The position numbers and the translations under genes were made by a program. The notes under the pieces are model-generated. The model did no database searches. It saw nothing but the letters and a program-made list of their open reading frames with translations, and was not told the origin of the DNA. A stretch of 64,000 bases of DNA, from the NCBI GenBank assembly GCA_004794655.1, contig SMMW01000521.1, forward strand, positions 5,996,501 to 6,060,500, given 5' to 3'. This document shows, in pieces, positions 45,815 through 57,734 of this stretch; positions within the stretch are counted from its first letter, which is position 1; every line of letters begins with the position of its first letter. This DNA is from Marisa cornuarietis (taxonomy: Eukaryota; Mollusca; Gastropoda; Architaenioglossa; Ampullariidae).

Positions 45815-45990
45815 TCTTGTACCCACCCTTCCCAGCCACAGCTGGCTTTCGAATGTCAAAGACTGGACTGGTCGTCCTGTACAGGACCTGCTGACTATCG
45901 CCCACAATAGACAAGAGTGGCGGCCCCTGTCAGCTGCCGCGTCTATCCATGTGATCCCCCCAACCACAGGTGCCGGTCATAGGACTGACT
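45815..45990 (+). mobile_element. C-terminal end of an RTE-like retrotransposon
   Basis: Reads NVKDWTGRPVQDLLTIAHNR then QEWRPLSAAASIH, the usual C-terminus of the same family as the fragments at 6.8 and 36.6 kb. A (GACT)n tract (about 45985-46004) follows directly, as expected at the element's 3' end. Confidence 0.7.
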
Positions 45991-46417
45991 GACTGACTGA
46001 CTGACAGACATACCATATGCACACACTAGTCTATCGTTATGTCATAAAATATGTTCTGCATGCTGCCTGTAGCCGAGAGCAACGACTTACCCTCGCTTTA
46101 TAACTAGGGCAGATTAGTGGACTTTGCTATCGAGCTATCGTCTGCTGAGGATCACCACAAGGAGTAGATTCTGCAAGCGGCCAGAGACACTGAAGGAAAG
46201 GACAGTCATCACTGCGCGCGCGTAGTGGAACAGCGCTGAATCAACTCGCGTCCAGCTGTATACAAGCTGAACTTATCGACAGACAGCTTCCGGTCTCTTT
46301 GTTTTGTACCCGCGAGCATAATATAGAATCCTTGGATATTGAAGAAATCTTCTTAGAAAGTATGCTTATATATATATATATATTAAATAAATGAATCCTA
46401 ATGTAAAATATCTTTGC

Positions 46418-46678
46418 TCAAACAGAGCGTTGTATCGTAGTATATGTATTTATTTCGTAGTTGCCAGGTGACTTATCTTCAATGTAACATTCCGGTTTGA
46501 AATGTCTGGAGCAAATAGTCACTCTTTCAATGTTAAAACTAGAATTACGATTCACAGCTCTCACAAGAGCTTTTTCCCAGTCTTGATTGTCTACTCTTCG
46601 TATGCGGAAGAATGATAAACCTTTGAGTCGACTTTTGCATGAAGGGCAGCCTGGAATCGCACATCTAGTGCCTGGCAT
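46418..46678 (-). CDS. THAP-type zinc-finger domain protein, N-terminal exon or fragment (86 aa)
   Basis: Starting at the ATG at 46678 the frame reads MPGTRCAIPGCPSC, FFRIRR, WEKALVRAVNR, VTICSRHFKPECYI. This is the THAP domain pattern (C..C near the start, W, then C.HF) known from DNA-binding proteins and from P-element transposases. It lacks the usual AVPT(L/I)F box after the ECY, and ends in EINTYTTIQRSV. Upstream on the same strand, CTCTACCTTG-like or TATA signals are not evident. It may be one exon of a THAP gene or a transposon relic. Confidence 0.65.
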   Translation of the reverse strand: MPGTRCAIPGCPSCKSRLKGLSFFRIRRVDNQDWEKALVRAVNRNSSFNIERVTICSRHFKPECYIEDKSPGNYEINTYTTIQRSV

Positions 46679-47089
46679 CTCAAAAGAACTACAACAAGGA
46701 GCTCTGTGACACACTGTGTAAAGTGAAACCGGAAAAAATGAGGCAATAACTTATTTGGTGGTAAGATTCAGTGGGATAGTATTAGGTCTTAGCTCAAGAT
46801 GGTACTTGAAGCAGAGAGTTTTCTCTTGTTGAACCCACCTAAAGACAAATGTTTCTATTTTTTTCTCCCCAGGCCTCTTGTTGTTGTTGTTCTTCGTCAT
46901 CTTCTGTTTAGTATTCCGCTTCGTCATAATCTTTTCTACTGTTGTGTGAGTGTAATCAGGTGGATATTTTCATTCGTCCACCCCCACGTTCATTTCATCC
47001 TTCATCTTCGTTGTCCTGTCCTACATCGCCAGTCATATATGCAAAATACATGTACCAACACAGAAGTTGTAACTCGAAGTTGTACTGAA

Positions 47090-47135
47090 GACAAAATACA
47101 AGATACAAGATACAATACAAGATACAAGACAACTT
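47090..47135. repeat. (ATACAAG)-type short tandem repeat
   Basis: CAAAATACAAGATACAAGATACAATACAAG and similar; a few copies only. Confidence 0.7.
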
Positions 47136-47309
47136 TATTTATCGCCAAAGGGCAATTCCAGTAAGAGCACCAGACGTCGCACAACCAAGAGTGGCCATCT
47201 GAAGTAACACTAATCAAACAGGTTTCGCAAAGTTAGACTTGGTGACACCTGCGGACTTTATTGTCGCACACAGAGTAAGGAGATGGGGCTTTGAACCACC
47301 TTGGTGCCC

Positions 47310-47390
47310 CAGTTCAGTACCCGGGTGGCGCAGTGGACTTACCTAGGATTGCAGACGTGTAGACTAAGCTCGACAGAGGGTTGAAGAAAG
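47310..47390 (+). other. Possible tRNA-derived SINE head
   Basis: CCCGGGTGGCGCAGTGGAC fits a pol III A box (TGGCGCAGTGG). About 30 nt on, AAGCTCGACAG is only a weak match to a B box. No cloverleaf could be drawn convincingly. Confidence 0.2.
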
Positions 47391-47494
47391 TATAGTAGTG
47401 AGAGGAATGGTAAATAAGCTTTCTGATTTTCCTATCATTTTCACACAGCACAAGAAACAGATGAAAGTTAACAAGTAGCTAGGATGAGCAGCTG

Positions 47495-47500
47495 TTTATT
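47495..47500 (-). terminator. Poly(A) signal AATAAA, gene D
   Basis: AGCAAAATAAACAGCTG on the minus strand. The proposed exon 5 starts at 47621 after AAACTAG, and a short coding continuation (SET-stop) is possible if exon 4 is spliced at 49568. Confidence 0.6.
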
Positions 47501-48589
47501 TTGCTACCAAAATATATTTGCTGTCTCGAAGCATTTTTCGCGATTTTCCTTTTCATGAGCCATGTTTGCCATGTCTGCCTCGGACGCGAATGCACATCGT
47601 CCGTGACGTGATTAGGTCTCACTAGTTTAAAAAAAACATTTGGCACAATGGGGTTACAAATAAGTTAAATGGGAGTAAACAAAGATAATAAATACAAAAA
47701 AATATTTTAATAATCACGGGAAAAGGATTTTTAAAAAGTGTCTGAGATAGCCAAGGTGAGGCAGACTTACCTTCATTGTATTTCTTAAAAATATGTTTCT
47801 CTGAATTACAGCAGGAAAAGTTAATACGCGAGAGCAAGAGAACACAACTCTGCAGACAACTGTGTAAGTCGTCACCGCAAAGTGTCCATCGTGTTTTGTA
47901 TGTCAGTGCTAGTATCAACGTAAAACTCAACGTTTTTTCTGCTTAGATTCCTAATAAACAAACTTTTGGAAAATGGGATTCATTTTTTATTACAGGATTT
48001 GTTGTTTTATAAATCTAACGGATAAGAAAGATAACGATATCACAGACCTGTGTACCTACATATCTTAATTGACGATATAAGTGGTCTTAACAGTTCTTCT
48101 TTGCTGAATCTCCGATACCATCATATTTCTCCTAAGTCCAGAGATATTTTTTTTAATTTGACTCATCATTTTGATTTCACCTAATGTGCTAACATTTTAT
48201 CACTTGTGAACGATTACAGAAGGAAAGAAAGAAAGAAAGAAAGAAAGACCCTTACATTTCCTCTACATACATATCTACGTACATACACACTATACAAGTA
48301 CACAGACTGTCTCTCTTTCTCGGCATCTCTTATTTCATCAATCCTTTTCTTTCACATGAACAGACATTGACTAGACATTACCCAATATTTACTGCCTAAA
48401 GTGACTAGACATTACCCACACATTACCGTCCCCATAGATAGCAAAACACATGTGAGCAGGCACACATGGATGCTTGAAAGCCCACGTCAACTTTACATGA
48501 CTCAAGGGGACTCATTCAACTATTATCGTTCTTTACAAGAGCTACAATGGATGTGAGGAAGGCTATTGTTTCAGCAAAGAAAATATTTC

Positions 48590-48965
48590 TCAACCGGAAG
48601 TTGTGGCCCGGACGTGTCTATACCTGAGCCCAGAGGGCATGACACAGAACAGGCCATTAACCGGGTGGGATGCACCTCGCACAGACTGCGCTGGGCGTAG
48701 CTCGTGCCCACAGAGGGAGTGCCAGCTCTACACACTTCCCGGTCGAGCAGACTTTGTTTGTTTGTTTCGTATTGTTTGTTTTTTGTGTGTGGTACTGCCG
48801 TACAAGATAATGACAGAGAATGTCATTACACTCTTATCCCCGCCGGAAAAACTGGACCAGAATGTTCCGTCTATGCCAAATTTCTTCAGCTGGCGTAGAA
48901 AGTAAAGGCGTTGTTGCCCCTTCTGGACAGTCGACACTACATTGATTTCCTAGCTGAGATCATTT
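48590..48965 (-). mobile_element. L2/Rex1-like reverse transcriptase C-terminal fragment
   Basis: Minus strand reads STVQKGQQRLYFLRQLKKFG and VMTFSVIILYGS. A frame change follows, then SHPVNGLFCVMPSGLRYRHV. These are the final segments of a non-LTR retrotransposon protein family common in fish and molluscs. Shifted frames and stops make it dead. It sits in the presumed intron 4 of gene D. Confidence 0.65.
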
Positions 48966-49560
48966 GAGATTGTGAATGGCCTCCCCGTTGATAATGACAG
49001 ACTCAACAGGACCTCTTTTTCTGCGGAAGTCATAATACTTTAAAGTCGAAGTCATGTGACTTCTAGTAAAGAAATCTGACTGGAGCTAACAGGTCACCCC
49101 TTTCCTTCTCACAGCTACACAGGTAGGTGAGCAAATTTGTGAGTCAGCAGGGTGAGTAATAATGAGGTTGTTTGGCAGATAATCATACAGACCCATTCTC
49201 CAGGTGTCTAGATGGGGATGAAGGAGAGATAAGTAAAGAAGTGATGAAACTATTTTATGTTTGCAAATTTTATGAAGAATGCCAAGACAAACTGACATTG
49301 TAGAAGAGGCTTTTTACTGCCACCACACGCTAAGAAAGATGTTTGACTAAATGGTTCATAAGTTTATCGAAATAAATGAAAGCTATTCACAGATAAACGT
49401 GCAGCTATTTACATTTTAAGTAGATGGAAGCATATTGCAAAACTTGATGAAAAATAAAGATTTATTTATTTTTATCGGGATACAAACAGGCCCAACATAA
49501 TAAATTATTCATAATAAAATGTAACAAAGACTGTAAGACTTTTGTGAGACAAGAAGAAGA

Positions 49561-52500
49561 CTAGTACCTGCAAACGGCTTGTCTCTCGCAAACGAATGGA
49601 AACAGACCTGAAGAATCGCATAGAACGTCATTCCAATGGCCGCTTGAACTAGACAGTAGAATGCAGGCTTCCTGTCTGCCTGCAGAATTATTCGGTTCTC
49701 TAGCGGACCAGTTATTGTAGACCAAAGGTCTTCCTGTAGATGTCAGCACCCAATGTCCATCTTGCAAAATATCGTTGGCTCCAATCCACACATCCGCTGC
49801 TATTGAACCGAAAGAGTTAATGTTTATTAGAAGTTAAACGGAATTTTTAATTCATAGGTGAGAGTGTAATTAATCCATTTTAATTTATATTTTAATAAAC
49901 AAATACCTATTTATTCCGTTACTCACACCTCATTCAGACCTCATTCATGAACTAAACTCAGTGCAGAACTCTGCTGCAGGTCTGGGGCCAGTTGCACAAC
50001 ACATTTCTAATTTTAAACATTTTTAGGCCTTAACTCTATTTAGATAATCAGTTTAAAGTGCACAACACAATTTTATAATTTTTAAAACTAAAACTGCTTT
50101 AAGTAAGATAAAGTTGTTTAAGTCTGACTTTCCGTTCTGTCAGTACAATGTTTTGTATGTTTTTCTGCAATGCATCAAAATGGCTAAGAAGAGATTTTTC
50201 CTCTTTAGAACAGTTTTAAGGTTTAGAAACATGTTGTGCAACTGGTCCCTGGAGCTTAGAGCTTAGGAGTGACGCTGGAGGCCATGTGTAAGGAGAGTGT
50301 AAGAAGGGGATGGAGCACAACCTTTCTTACTGTTGATTTTAGAATGGAAAGTGCTTCCAGCTGGAGAGGGGAGGGAATGTGGGGATTGGGCAGAAGATGG
50401 ACGAAGGGTGGTGGGGATGGAGAATGTGCGGGAGGAGGGTCTTCTGTGGTACCACACGCATTGTATACTCTTGTCGGTGCCCTCTTTTCCTGTGCAACAC
50501 AACCATTTGCCGTCCGATATTTTATACATCTCCCCCACAAACAGGCCTCTTTATTGTTTATATTTATTATACACACTACTCTGTGTGGCCCGAGCACTGA
50601 TAGGTCAAAAAGCAGGTAGGGGCTAAGAGTGAGTAGAGGGAAAACAGGGACAGGTCCGGGGTGTGTGGTTATTATGGGGTGCGAAGAGTAGAATTCACCA
50701 CATACATAGTTCCATTAGGAAAACAATTAATCAAATACACAAAGATACATGACTAATAAGAGAAATTGCAGAAAAGGCTAATTGTTAAATAGAGAAGAGG
50801 GAAACAAGAGAGAATATAGGTAGAGGAACACAACTCGGTAAAAGCTTGGTTTCTTCAAGTTAGTGAACTTTGACACAAGGGGCCAGTCAGCGACAACGGA
50901 TGGTCGGGGCTGTCAGCCGTCATCGTGAAACTTCAAGGACTACGAGACCGGTATTTACGAATATTTTGAAAGATAGAAATTTGACGCAGAGGTGGCGTTA
51001 GGGGGGGTGGCAACTGCGGCAATCGCTCCAGGCCCCGCGCCTGAGGAGGGGCCCGCGGCCCCGCGATAGGAGATTCTTGTGGTACGGTATATACAATATC
51101 TAGCCACACGGGGGTCCCGCATATGACAATGGAATAGGAACCCGCACGACCCCACGTACTGCTAAGACTGCCAGGAGGGGTCGCCGATCTCCGATTGTGT
51201 TGATTGGCCGTCGCTCCAAATCACCGAAGTCGGGCGGATCACGTGGCATCAGCCTGGTGTTTGTTCGGCAGACTTACGTGTTCTTCAAGGCGAGTACCAG
51301 TTGTATAACCAGTTGTGTCGGTGTACGAGCAGTTGTTAAAGCCACGCAATATCTATGGACTTGGAAGGAGATCAAAGATCAAAGACCGACTGAGTTTCAC
51401 TCTGCTACTAGCATCATAGAAACCTGTAGTAGAGTTGTCAAGGATGCCAAACGTAAACTCAACGATGATAAAACGGAAACCCTCCTATACTCTAGAAGAA
51501 GAAATCAATCATTGGTATGTCCGCCAAATCACACCAGGGTGGGCGGAACAAACATCACGTTTGTGTCATCCGTCAGGAATCTGGGATTCATTGTCACTGC
51601 AGATATGACTCGACATAAACATGTTACACCTGTCTGTCAGCCTGTCTATTATGATAAACATGTTACAGCTGTCTGTCAGTCTGTCTATTATGATAAACAT
51701 GTTACAGCTGTCTGTCAGTCTGTCTATTATGATAAACATGTTACACCTGTCTCTCAGTCTGTCTATTATGATAGACATGTAGCATCTGTCTGTCAGTCTG
51801 CCTATTATGAGCTCCGTAAGATCAGCGCCATCCGTCATTTTCTCTCTACACGCGCTACCAACACTCTTGTCTGTGTGTTTGTTCTTTCTCGACTTGACTA
51901 CTGCAACTCCTTGCTGGCAGGCTGCTCCTCATCCCTCATTCAGAGACTCCAGAGAGTACAGAACTTCGCTGCACGTCTGGTGCTTAGAGCCACGAAACGG
52001 GACCATGTCACTCCTCTCCTTCATTTTCTACACTAGCTACCCGTCTGTTCTGGCATTCAGTACAAACTGTCTGTGCTGTGTTTTAATTTCTTTGCAGGCT
52101 CCTGTCCTGATTATTTCTCACAACTTCTCATCCCTTACATCCCGGCCAGACAACTTCGCTTTTCGTCTGATGACCGTATCCTAACTGTTCTCTGGAACTC
52201 TCTCCCTTTCCATATCCGCCACCTTCCTACAATTGAATCCTTCAAATCTGCACTGAAAACTCACCTCTTCCTTGAGCATTACTCCTAACACAGTCCACAC
52301 AATGCTAGCCCTTCTTACACTTCCCCTTTTTTTCGCCTTTTGCTACTTTTGTACTCGCCTTTCTCTGCAGAATAACGATATACTTAGTCCTTGTTATTTG
52401 GTTCCTCTTTGCGTTTTCTATATTTGTATTCTTTTTGTCAGCACTGCTGTTGTTTACTCCTAAATCCGTTGTATGCTGTCCATGTTGTCCATGTGTCATT

Positions 52501-54684
52501 CTTGGTTTAAGCGCTAAGACTATGAGTGTGACCATGCGCTATACAAAGTTTTCTTTTATTATTATAAAATAAAAGACGGACAGTCGGGAGGCCATTATGA
52601 GTAAAGAATCGCTAGGGTACCAGGACTATCGGCTTTAGACCTGCTACTCGCTTTCACCACAAGCGTGGACACGTGTAGACACTGAGACGTTGAAAGAAGT
52701 TTCAGTAAAAGGGCCCCAGAGACAACTGTCAGCGATAAGCTGATTCGTATGGATATAAGAGTGAATGATATAATCACAAGAAAAAATATAACTGGCAGTT
52801 ACTTGAATTTTTAATAAATCTTTTTCTTGTACTTTGGTCGTTAAATCTTTTATGTTCGGGAAACAGCAGGGGTGAGAGTTAGTGAGGTGTGTGATGTATT
52901 TTAATTAAGTGAGTCCCTTTTGAACAGTGTACATATCGTTGTCCTCATGTAGCATGTTAACATGGGTGTCCAGAGTTACATCATAACTGTCACCGATATG
53001 ATTAGTATCTTAAGATCTAGGTCTCGCATTTTACGAGAAAGTGCCGATACAGGAACCCTCTGCGGATAATTTCACTTACCAGCACGGTTCTTTATCAGAT
53101 TCTGAACAAACGTGTTCTCGACGGACGTGTCGATTTCAACAAGATAACCACCAAATGTCCTGCAGATAGCCTGCAACAATTAACAAGCGAACGTTTGAAG
53201 TCTTCTACAGCCTAGGTGTCTGTGTCTTGGATCACCCAAACCATCTTTCCACTTGACTGGGGAGTAGAAGGGTGCTAGTTCCTAGTACCACGACACTTAT
53301 TAGTACAGAGTGTCATTACTGTGTGCCATAAATTCTCTCAAACCATTAGCTACTTTTTATAAAGTCATGATTTAGTATGCACATGAACTCTATTTTTACA
53401 ATATAGGCTTTTTATTTTAAATTCGTCAAAGGTAATGAAAAGGAAACCTAGAAAGTGAACTCAGAGCGACAGGGAAAAGTGTGAGTTACTGAGGAGTGAA
53501 GAATAAACAATTTTTCTAAATGTACCCAGTGTAAAGGATGCAAAAAAGCGTTTGCTGAATGAAACAAGTGAACTATTGGTAAAGCTGCAATGTAGGGGTC
53601 GTCCCCTTTAACTTGGAATAGAAAACACTTTTTGTTGAGCATATACTCATCATAAACTTTATCTTCTAGACTGCAGAATCGTGTTGGAAGGTAGATTCCG
53701 GAGGTTGGAGTCCATCTTTCTTCTTTTTTCTTCGTTTTTTACGTTTGGTTAAAAATGCAACACAACATTTGTTTGGAGATAATTATATAAATATATAGGA
53801 GGTATTTCTAGTCAAGGTTGTAGACCAGCCCTAAACCAATGGTCATTGTTCCGAAATAGACCAGCAAACTATAGCACTTTCTTCTTGTGTAAATAAGAGC
53901 AAAGATATCTGTGAGTGAGGAAATATTGTGACTTTTATCATACAAATAAAACAAATAAAAATTCACATTTAGCGAAATATAGTGTTTTAAACATTTTGTA
54001 TAATGGACTAAGGATGATTGTAGGTTATGGATATGCCCAAACGAAAGACCTGAACTACAAAACCAAACTACTTACTTTAAACGATATCAATGAATAAAAT
54101 AAAGAAAATTTTGAAATAGCTAGAGATAAGCACAAAAGCCACAAATTTAACGTAGGAAATAGTTTATGAAGATTATTTTGCAACTTAGTGCCCCGTCTAT
54201 TAATTACGATAGTGAAGCCCATCACGCATTTGAACTTTGAACTTACATTAGCATCAGCCCACGAAGAAGGAAGGTAAACGTAGGCGTAGCATGATGTGCT
54301 GAATTTACTCCATGAGTTTGGGCACGAAGAGTCTGAAGGCAGATTGAAAAAAGATTTGATCCTCCATTATCTCAATTTTTATCGTTATGGTTTACTTATT
54401 TTAGATTATGAGAGCATTTTCAGTCTAAAATGTGTAAAACACTAAAATATCTTGAACGCAAACCAAGACTTTTAATACTCTGATATTTGTAAGGAATATT
54501 TTTAACAACGGATGCCAACGAATAGGACGTAGACAATAATAAAAGCAACAATAATAACGGTGCTAATGAGGAAGATCCTCAGCTCTATGATATTAAATAA
54601 TATTTGGTTACACAGTTTGTAAAGATTATACTCACAACACAAGCCACAGAGTGACAGAAGAAGTACCAGAGCTGTCGGAAACAT
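49561..54684 (-). CDS. Secreted C-type lectin domain protein, gene D (about 154 aa)
   Basis: Exons on the minus strand: exon 1 54636-54684, exon 2 54247-54332, exon 3 53080-53170, exon 4 49561-49799 (stop TAG at 49561; an alternative donor CAG|GTACTAG would end it at 49568 and join exon 5 at 47621). The signal peptide is MFPTALVLLLSLCGLC. Exon 2 reads SSCPNSWSKFSTSCYAYVYL and exon 3 AICRTFGGYLVEIDTSVENT. Exon 4 has WIGANDILQDGHWVL, REPNNSAG, SGHWNDVLC and PFVCERQAVC. EPN and WND are both intact, making D the best candidate for a working mannose-type site among A-D. Intron 3 (3.3 kb) contains a MITE and a 1.2-kb retrotransposon fragment. D is closest to C in exons 2 and 3. Confidence 0.85.
49984..50250. 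mobile_element. MITE, 267 bp, with terminal inverted repeats
   Basis: The left end GGGGCCAGTTGCACAACA and the right end TGTTGTGCAACTGGTCCCT are inverted copies over about 20 bp with few mismatches. The inside is A+T-rich and also partly palindromic (TTTAAAC, TAAGGTTTAG). No coding frame. No clear target-site duplication. The TIR style recalls Harbinger/ISL2EU-type elements. It lies in intron 3 of gene D. Confidence 0.8.
50251..51380. other. Intron 3 of gene D, no gene recognised
   Basis: Open frames at 50256-50626 on both strands are motif-free. GC-rich text at 50995-51070 (GGCGTTAGGGGGG, GCCCCGCGCC) resembles a transposon terminus, but no partner end is visible. Confidence 0.4.
51400..52565 (+). 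mobile_element. CR1/L2-like retrotransposon fragment with an in-frame internal repeat
   Basis: Open frame from before 51450 to 52036, then shifted to about 52288. It reads KLNDDKTETLLY, VRNLGFIVTADMTRHKH, a 39-nt repeat (next entry), then YELRKISAIRHFLSTRATNT, SRLDYCNSLLAGCSSSLI, RLQRVQNFAARLVLRA, and after a stop LPVCSGIQYKLSVLCFNFF and VLWNSLPFHIRHLPTIESFK. This is the region after the catalytic motif to the C-terminus, plus the 3' UTR with CACAGTCCACACAATGCTAG. Inserted in intron 3 of gene D in antisense orientation. Confidence 0.85.
51612..51805 (+). repeat. 39-bp in-frame tandem repeat inside the reverse transcriptase frame, about 5 copies
   Basis: Unit AACATGTTACAGCTGTCTG, TCAGTCTGTCTATTATGATA encodes KHVTAVCQSVYYD. 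In a normal relative the segment (KHV...C...YY.LR.I) occurs once. Unit length is a multiple of three, so the frame survives. Confidence 0.92.
53525..53813. repeat. Intron-2 segment of gene D shared with C and with 22.7 kb
   Basis: See the 22690 entry. Confidence 0.7.
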
Positions 54685-54722
54685 GGTTCTCGATGTGTGG
54701 ACCTGTAGATGTACTGTGGCCA

Positions 54723-54728
54723 TTTATA
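54723..54728 (-). promoter_or_regulatory. TATA box, gene D
   Basis: GTAGACTATAAATGGCC on the minus strand, 39 nt before the ATG at 54684. Confidence 0.65.
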
Positions 54729-54864
54729 GTCTACCCCATGAACAAAGCAAGACTTGACCTTCTATTGCAAGCGGTTTGCAATCTATTCTCGTACAGCAAA
54801 ACATTCTGATCTGAAATCCCTTATAAATATTGTCCCAGGGATCATCTGTTACTAATCATACTAG

Positions 54865-55380
54865 TGTAGCGGGAGCGCTAGGCAGCTTGTACCGCTGACA
54901 TTGCTTCGTTCCCTCCACCTCCTTCTATCGCCATGCTTGGTCACGCGCGCGGAGCTTCGCAAGGTAGACAGACAACATAGCGAGTGACATTGTACCCAAA
55001 TATTTCAGTCAAAATAGCAGGAAACAGTCGGTTCTTGCACCTGTTACCGAAAGGCGACTGGTCCTGCTCGGAAAAGCAGCAAAAGCGGCTCACATCACTC
55101 AACCCCCACTCAACCCCCTTTTTCCCCACCCCAGGGAGTTAGGTCCTAGGTTTTAGTAAGATAGGTAGGTTATAGAGAATAGAAATAGCATTTGTTTGTG
55201 TAAATAATGTAAAATAAATCTATGTCTTTGAATTTATTTACCTGTGTGAGAGTCTTAGTCCTCACGAATGTTAGCGTGATGTACGTGTGTCCTCGTCGTG
55301 TGAATGAGATGAACGGGTGTCACTAGAGCGAAAGGAATTGTGTCCTCCGTTAATTGTCACATAGCAGAATACACATGAAG
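54865..55380 (+). mobile_element. LTR-like repeat, copy 2
   Basis: Begins TGTAGCGGGAGCGCTAGGC as at 25036, contains GGGAGTTAGG and AATAAATCTATG, and ends near ATACACATGAAG. It lies just upstream of gene D's promoter (about 140 bp from the TATA). Confidence 0.5.
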
Positions 55381-55710
55381 ATGTTTCTGACAGAAATCCC
55401 CAAGCGTACAGATACCGGCTGCTTTGTGACGAGTATTTACCATCAACACAACTCTCGTTTACATATAAATCTCCCTCCAATGTTCGACCCGAGATTAAAA
55501 TTATTAAAATTGAACGATTATATTCTTTATACTTCCCATTTTAAAACCGCCGGACTTAGTAATATAGCTTTGTTCTGGTGGTTCATTATTATTATTTATT
55601 TATTGTGGATTTTAACACTTTAAAGGCACGTACCTGGTGTTTATAACGGTTTTTCTTTCAGTCCGGCAGAATTAATATGAGGGCTTAAACATTGGTGTTC
55701 AGTTAGGGTT

Positions 55711-55866
55711 AGAAATATGAGGAGAGTCCAGTCACGTGACCTGCTGACTGGCCTGGCGCGTAACGATGTTGATACAGACTCACACACACGCCGTGCAGAC
55801 CACAGATCATCTTTCTTCATCAGCTAAACAAATCTCTGTCAGGGGAATTATGGGGATTACCTTATA
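55711..55866. repeat. Conserved about 157-bp dispersed block, copy 2
   Basis: Partner of 23715-23871. Sequence on both sides differs between the two loci, so the block has sharp edges. Confidence 0.75.
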
Positions 55867-56290
55867 TTGTTTAGTCTACACAATTGTCAAACATGTTCCG
55901 TTGCTCTGCATGTGGCGATTATTTTCTCTGCCAACACGCAGAGTCCAATGATCCAATCACTAGTTTAGTTTCGTCCCATCACCAAGACAACACTGCATCA
56001 TCTGATTTCTTCTTTACTTTCTTACAAAGAAACTTCACTCTACTGTCCATTATGTCTCTATTTTCCATTTAATTCTTAGCTTTTACTGCATTTTTTTACT
56101 TTGCAATTTACATCTCCCTGCATTCTGCTGGTATTTTAGATACCTCAATAACCTCATGTTGAGCGCTTTCTCGGATCTGTATCTGTTTTCTCATTGTTAA
56201 AACAGGTAGTTGAGCTTAAGCTTTGCATGAAAAAACAAGACAACAATTCTTCGTCTGACGACATTCTTCTAACTACTCCTGTCACCAGAA
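55867..56290. other. No gene recognised
   Basis: Short frames only. Confidence 0.4.
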
Positions 56291-56299
56291 CAACAACAT

Positions 56300-56620
56300 A
56301 TGGTGAATCTTTTAAATGTGCACTGAAAGCACATCTCTTCCTTAAGCAACAATCCTAACAACAGTCCATACAATGCTAGTCCCTTAACTCTCCGCCCTCA
56401 CCCTTTCCGCTTATTGCTACTTCCCTTCTCGTCTTCCTCTGCAGAATCACAAAAATCTTAGTCCTTGTTACCTGATTCCTCTTTACGATTTCTATATTTA
56501 TCTTTCATTATTCATCAGTACTGTTGTTCATCCTTCCTTTCCTTTGTATGTTGTCCGTGCCTCGTTTTTGTCTCAAGCGCTAAGAGCAGGCTCCTTACAA
56601 GTGTATGTGCTCTACAAATC
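56300..56620 (+). mobile_element. 5'-truncated CR1/L2-like retrotransposon 3' end (diverged)
   Basis: ESFKCALKAHLFLKQQS-type coding end followed by AACAGTCCATACAATGCTAG, as at 17.4 and 52.2 kb but more diverged. Confidence 0.7.
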
Positions 56621-56763
56621 ACAGCGGCCTAAGAACAGGGGGAAAACCATCCATCCCCTCGACCCCTACAAAAAAAATTACTGAGGAGGCAAGAATGTGA
56701 ACGTTCTTAACTGTCGGCATAGAGTCTGCACCTCTCCAAAAATTTGCATCTTCCTACTTAACT

Positions 56764-56764
56764 G

Positions 56765-56816
<52 letters not shown>
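56764..56816. repeat. (AATC)n microsatellite
   Basis: About 13 perfect tetranucleotides. Confidence 0.97.
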
Positions 56817-56817
<1 letters not shown>

Positions 56818-57318
56818 TTCAGTGTTCTATGAGTTCTGAAGGAAGTGAGGAAGGTGTTGAATATGATGTGTGTCGTTGGGCTTTCAGCTAGCGAATAGTA
56901 GAAGAAGCGACTCAAGACTACGACTGACCCAGACTGGTCTAGCTGGAGAGGACTTGTAATTTCTTTTCCAGTTAGAATAAGTTTCAAAACAAGACGACAC
57001 ACAAACTTTAAGAGTCCCTCATTCTGCAGGAACGGCCCGACATGCTGACGGTCACAAACTTTACCATGGAAACAGTCACACTAAAGAGGATATCCTCTCT
57101 GGTCACACTATGTGTTGGACGGTGACAAGGGAAAGAATTCATACCAGTGATATTGATTGTGCATAACCGAATTCTCTCCCGTTGACTGTTTTATATATAT
57201 TATATAGACTCGACACATACATCGCCTATACATATTCACGGTTGGTCGAAGCCATAAATAAAATGGCACTGACCAGTGACGATTTAGACTTTTAGCTAGC
57301 AATACCCAATGTGTGTGT

Positions 57319-57356
<38 letters not shown>

Positions 57357-57734
57357 CAGAGAGAGAGAAAACGAGAGAGAGAGAGAAAGACAGTCTGTAA
57401 GTTTATTTTACTAATTTTGTTAACTTTAGCAACGTTATTGCCCGTGTCACATATTTCCATACATATTAAAATAAAGAACAAATTAAGAGACAGAGACAAC
57501 AGTTCAAGAAGAAATGAAAATTATTTCAATCTTTGACGGCAGAACCAAAAAGATTTCCATAATAAACCACATCTGTACATCTCATTACTTATGATAGCTA
57601 TCTGATATCTATCCAGATGGTGTCTGAGGGCATACATAGGAATAAAACAATTTGTAGTTTAAGAAAACATTTAAATGATTAGCTGTTATAGCAGATTAAT
57701 AGGAAGTTGTATTTCAACACACGGCACACCGCAA
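56817..57734. other. No gene recognised; (GT)n then (GA)n
   Basis: (GT)n at 57310-57356 followed directly by (GA)n to about 57388. No supported coding frame. Confidence 0.5.

Noticed and set aside
47622..47930. 102-aa minus-strand frame
   Set aside because: Low-complexity hydrophobic text without motif, lying in the presumed intron 4 of gene D, just upstream of its exon 5.
50256..50626. Overlapping frames of 113-116 aa on both strands in intron 3 of gene D
   Set aside because: No motif, open on both strands, biased composition; likely chance in G/C-rich intron sequence.
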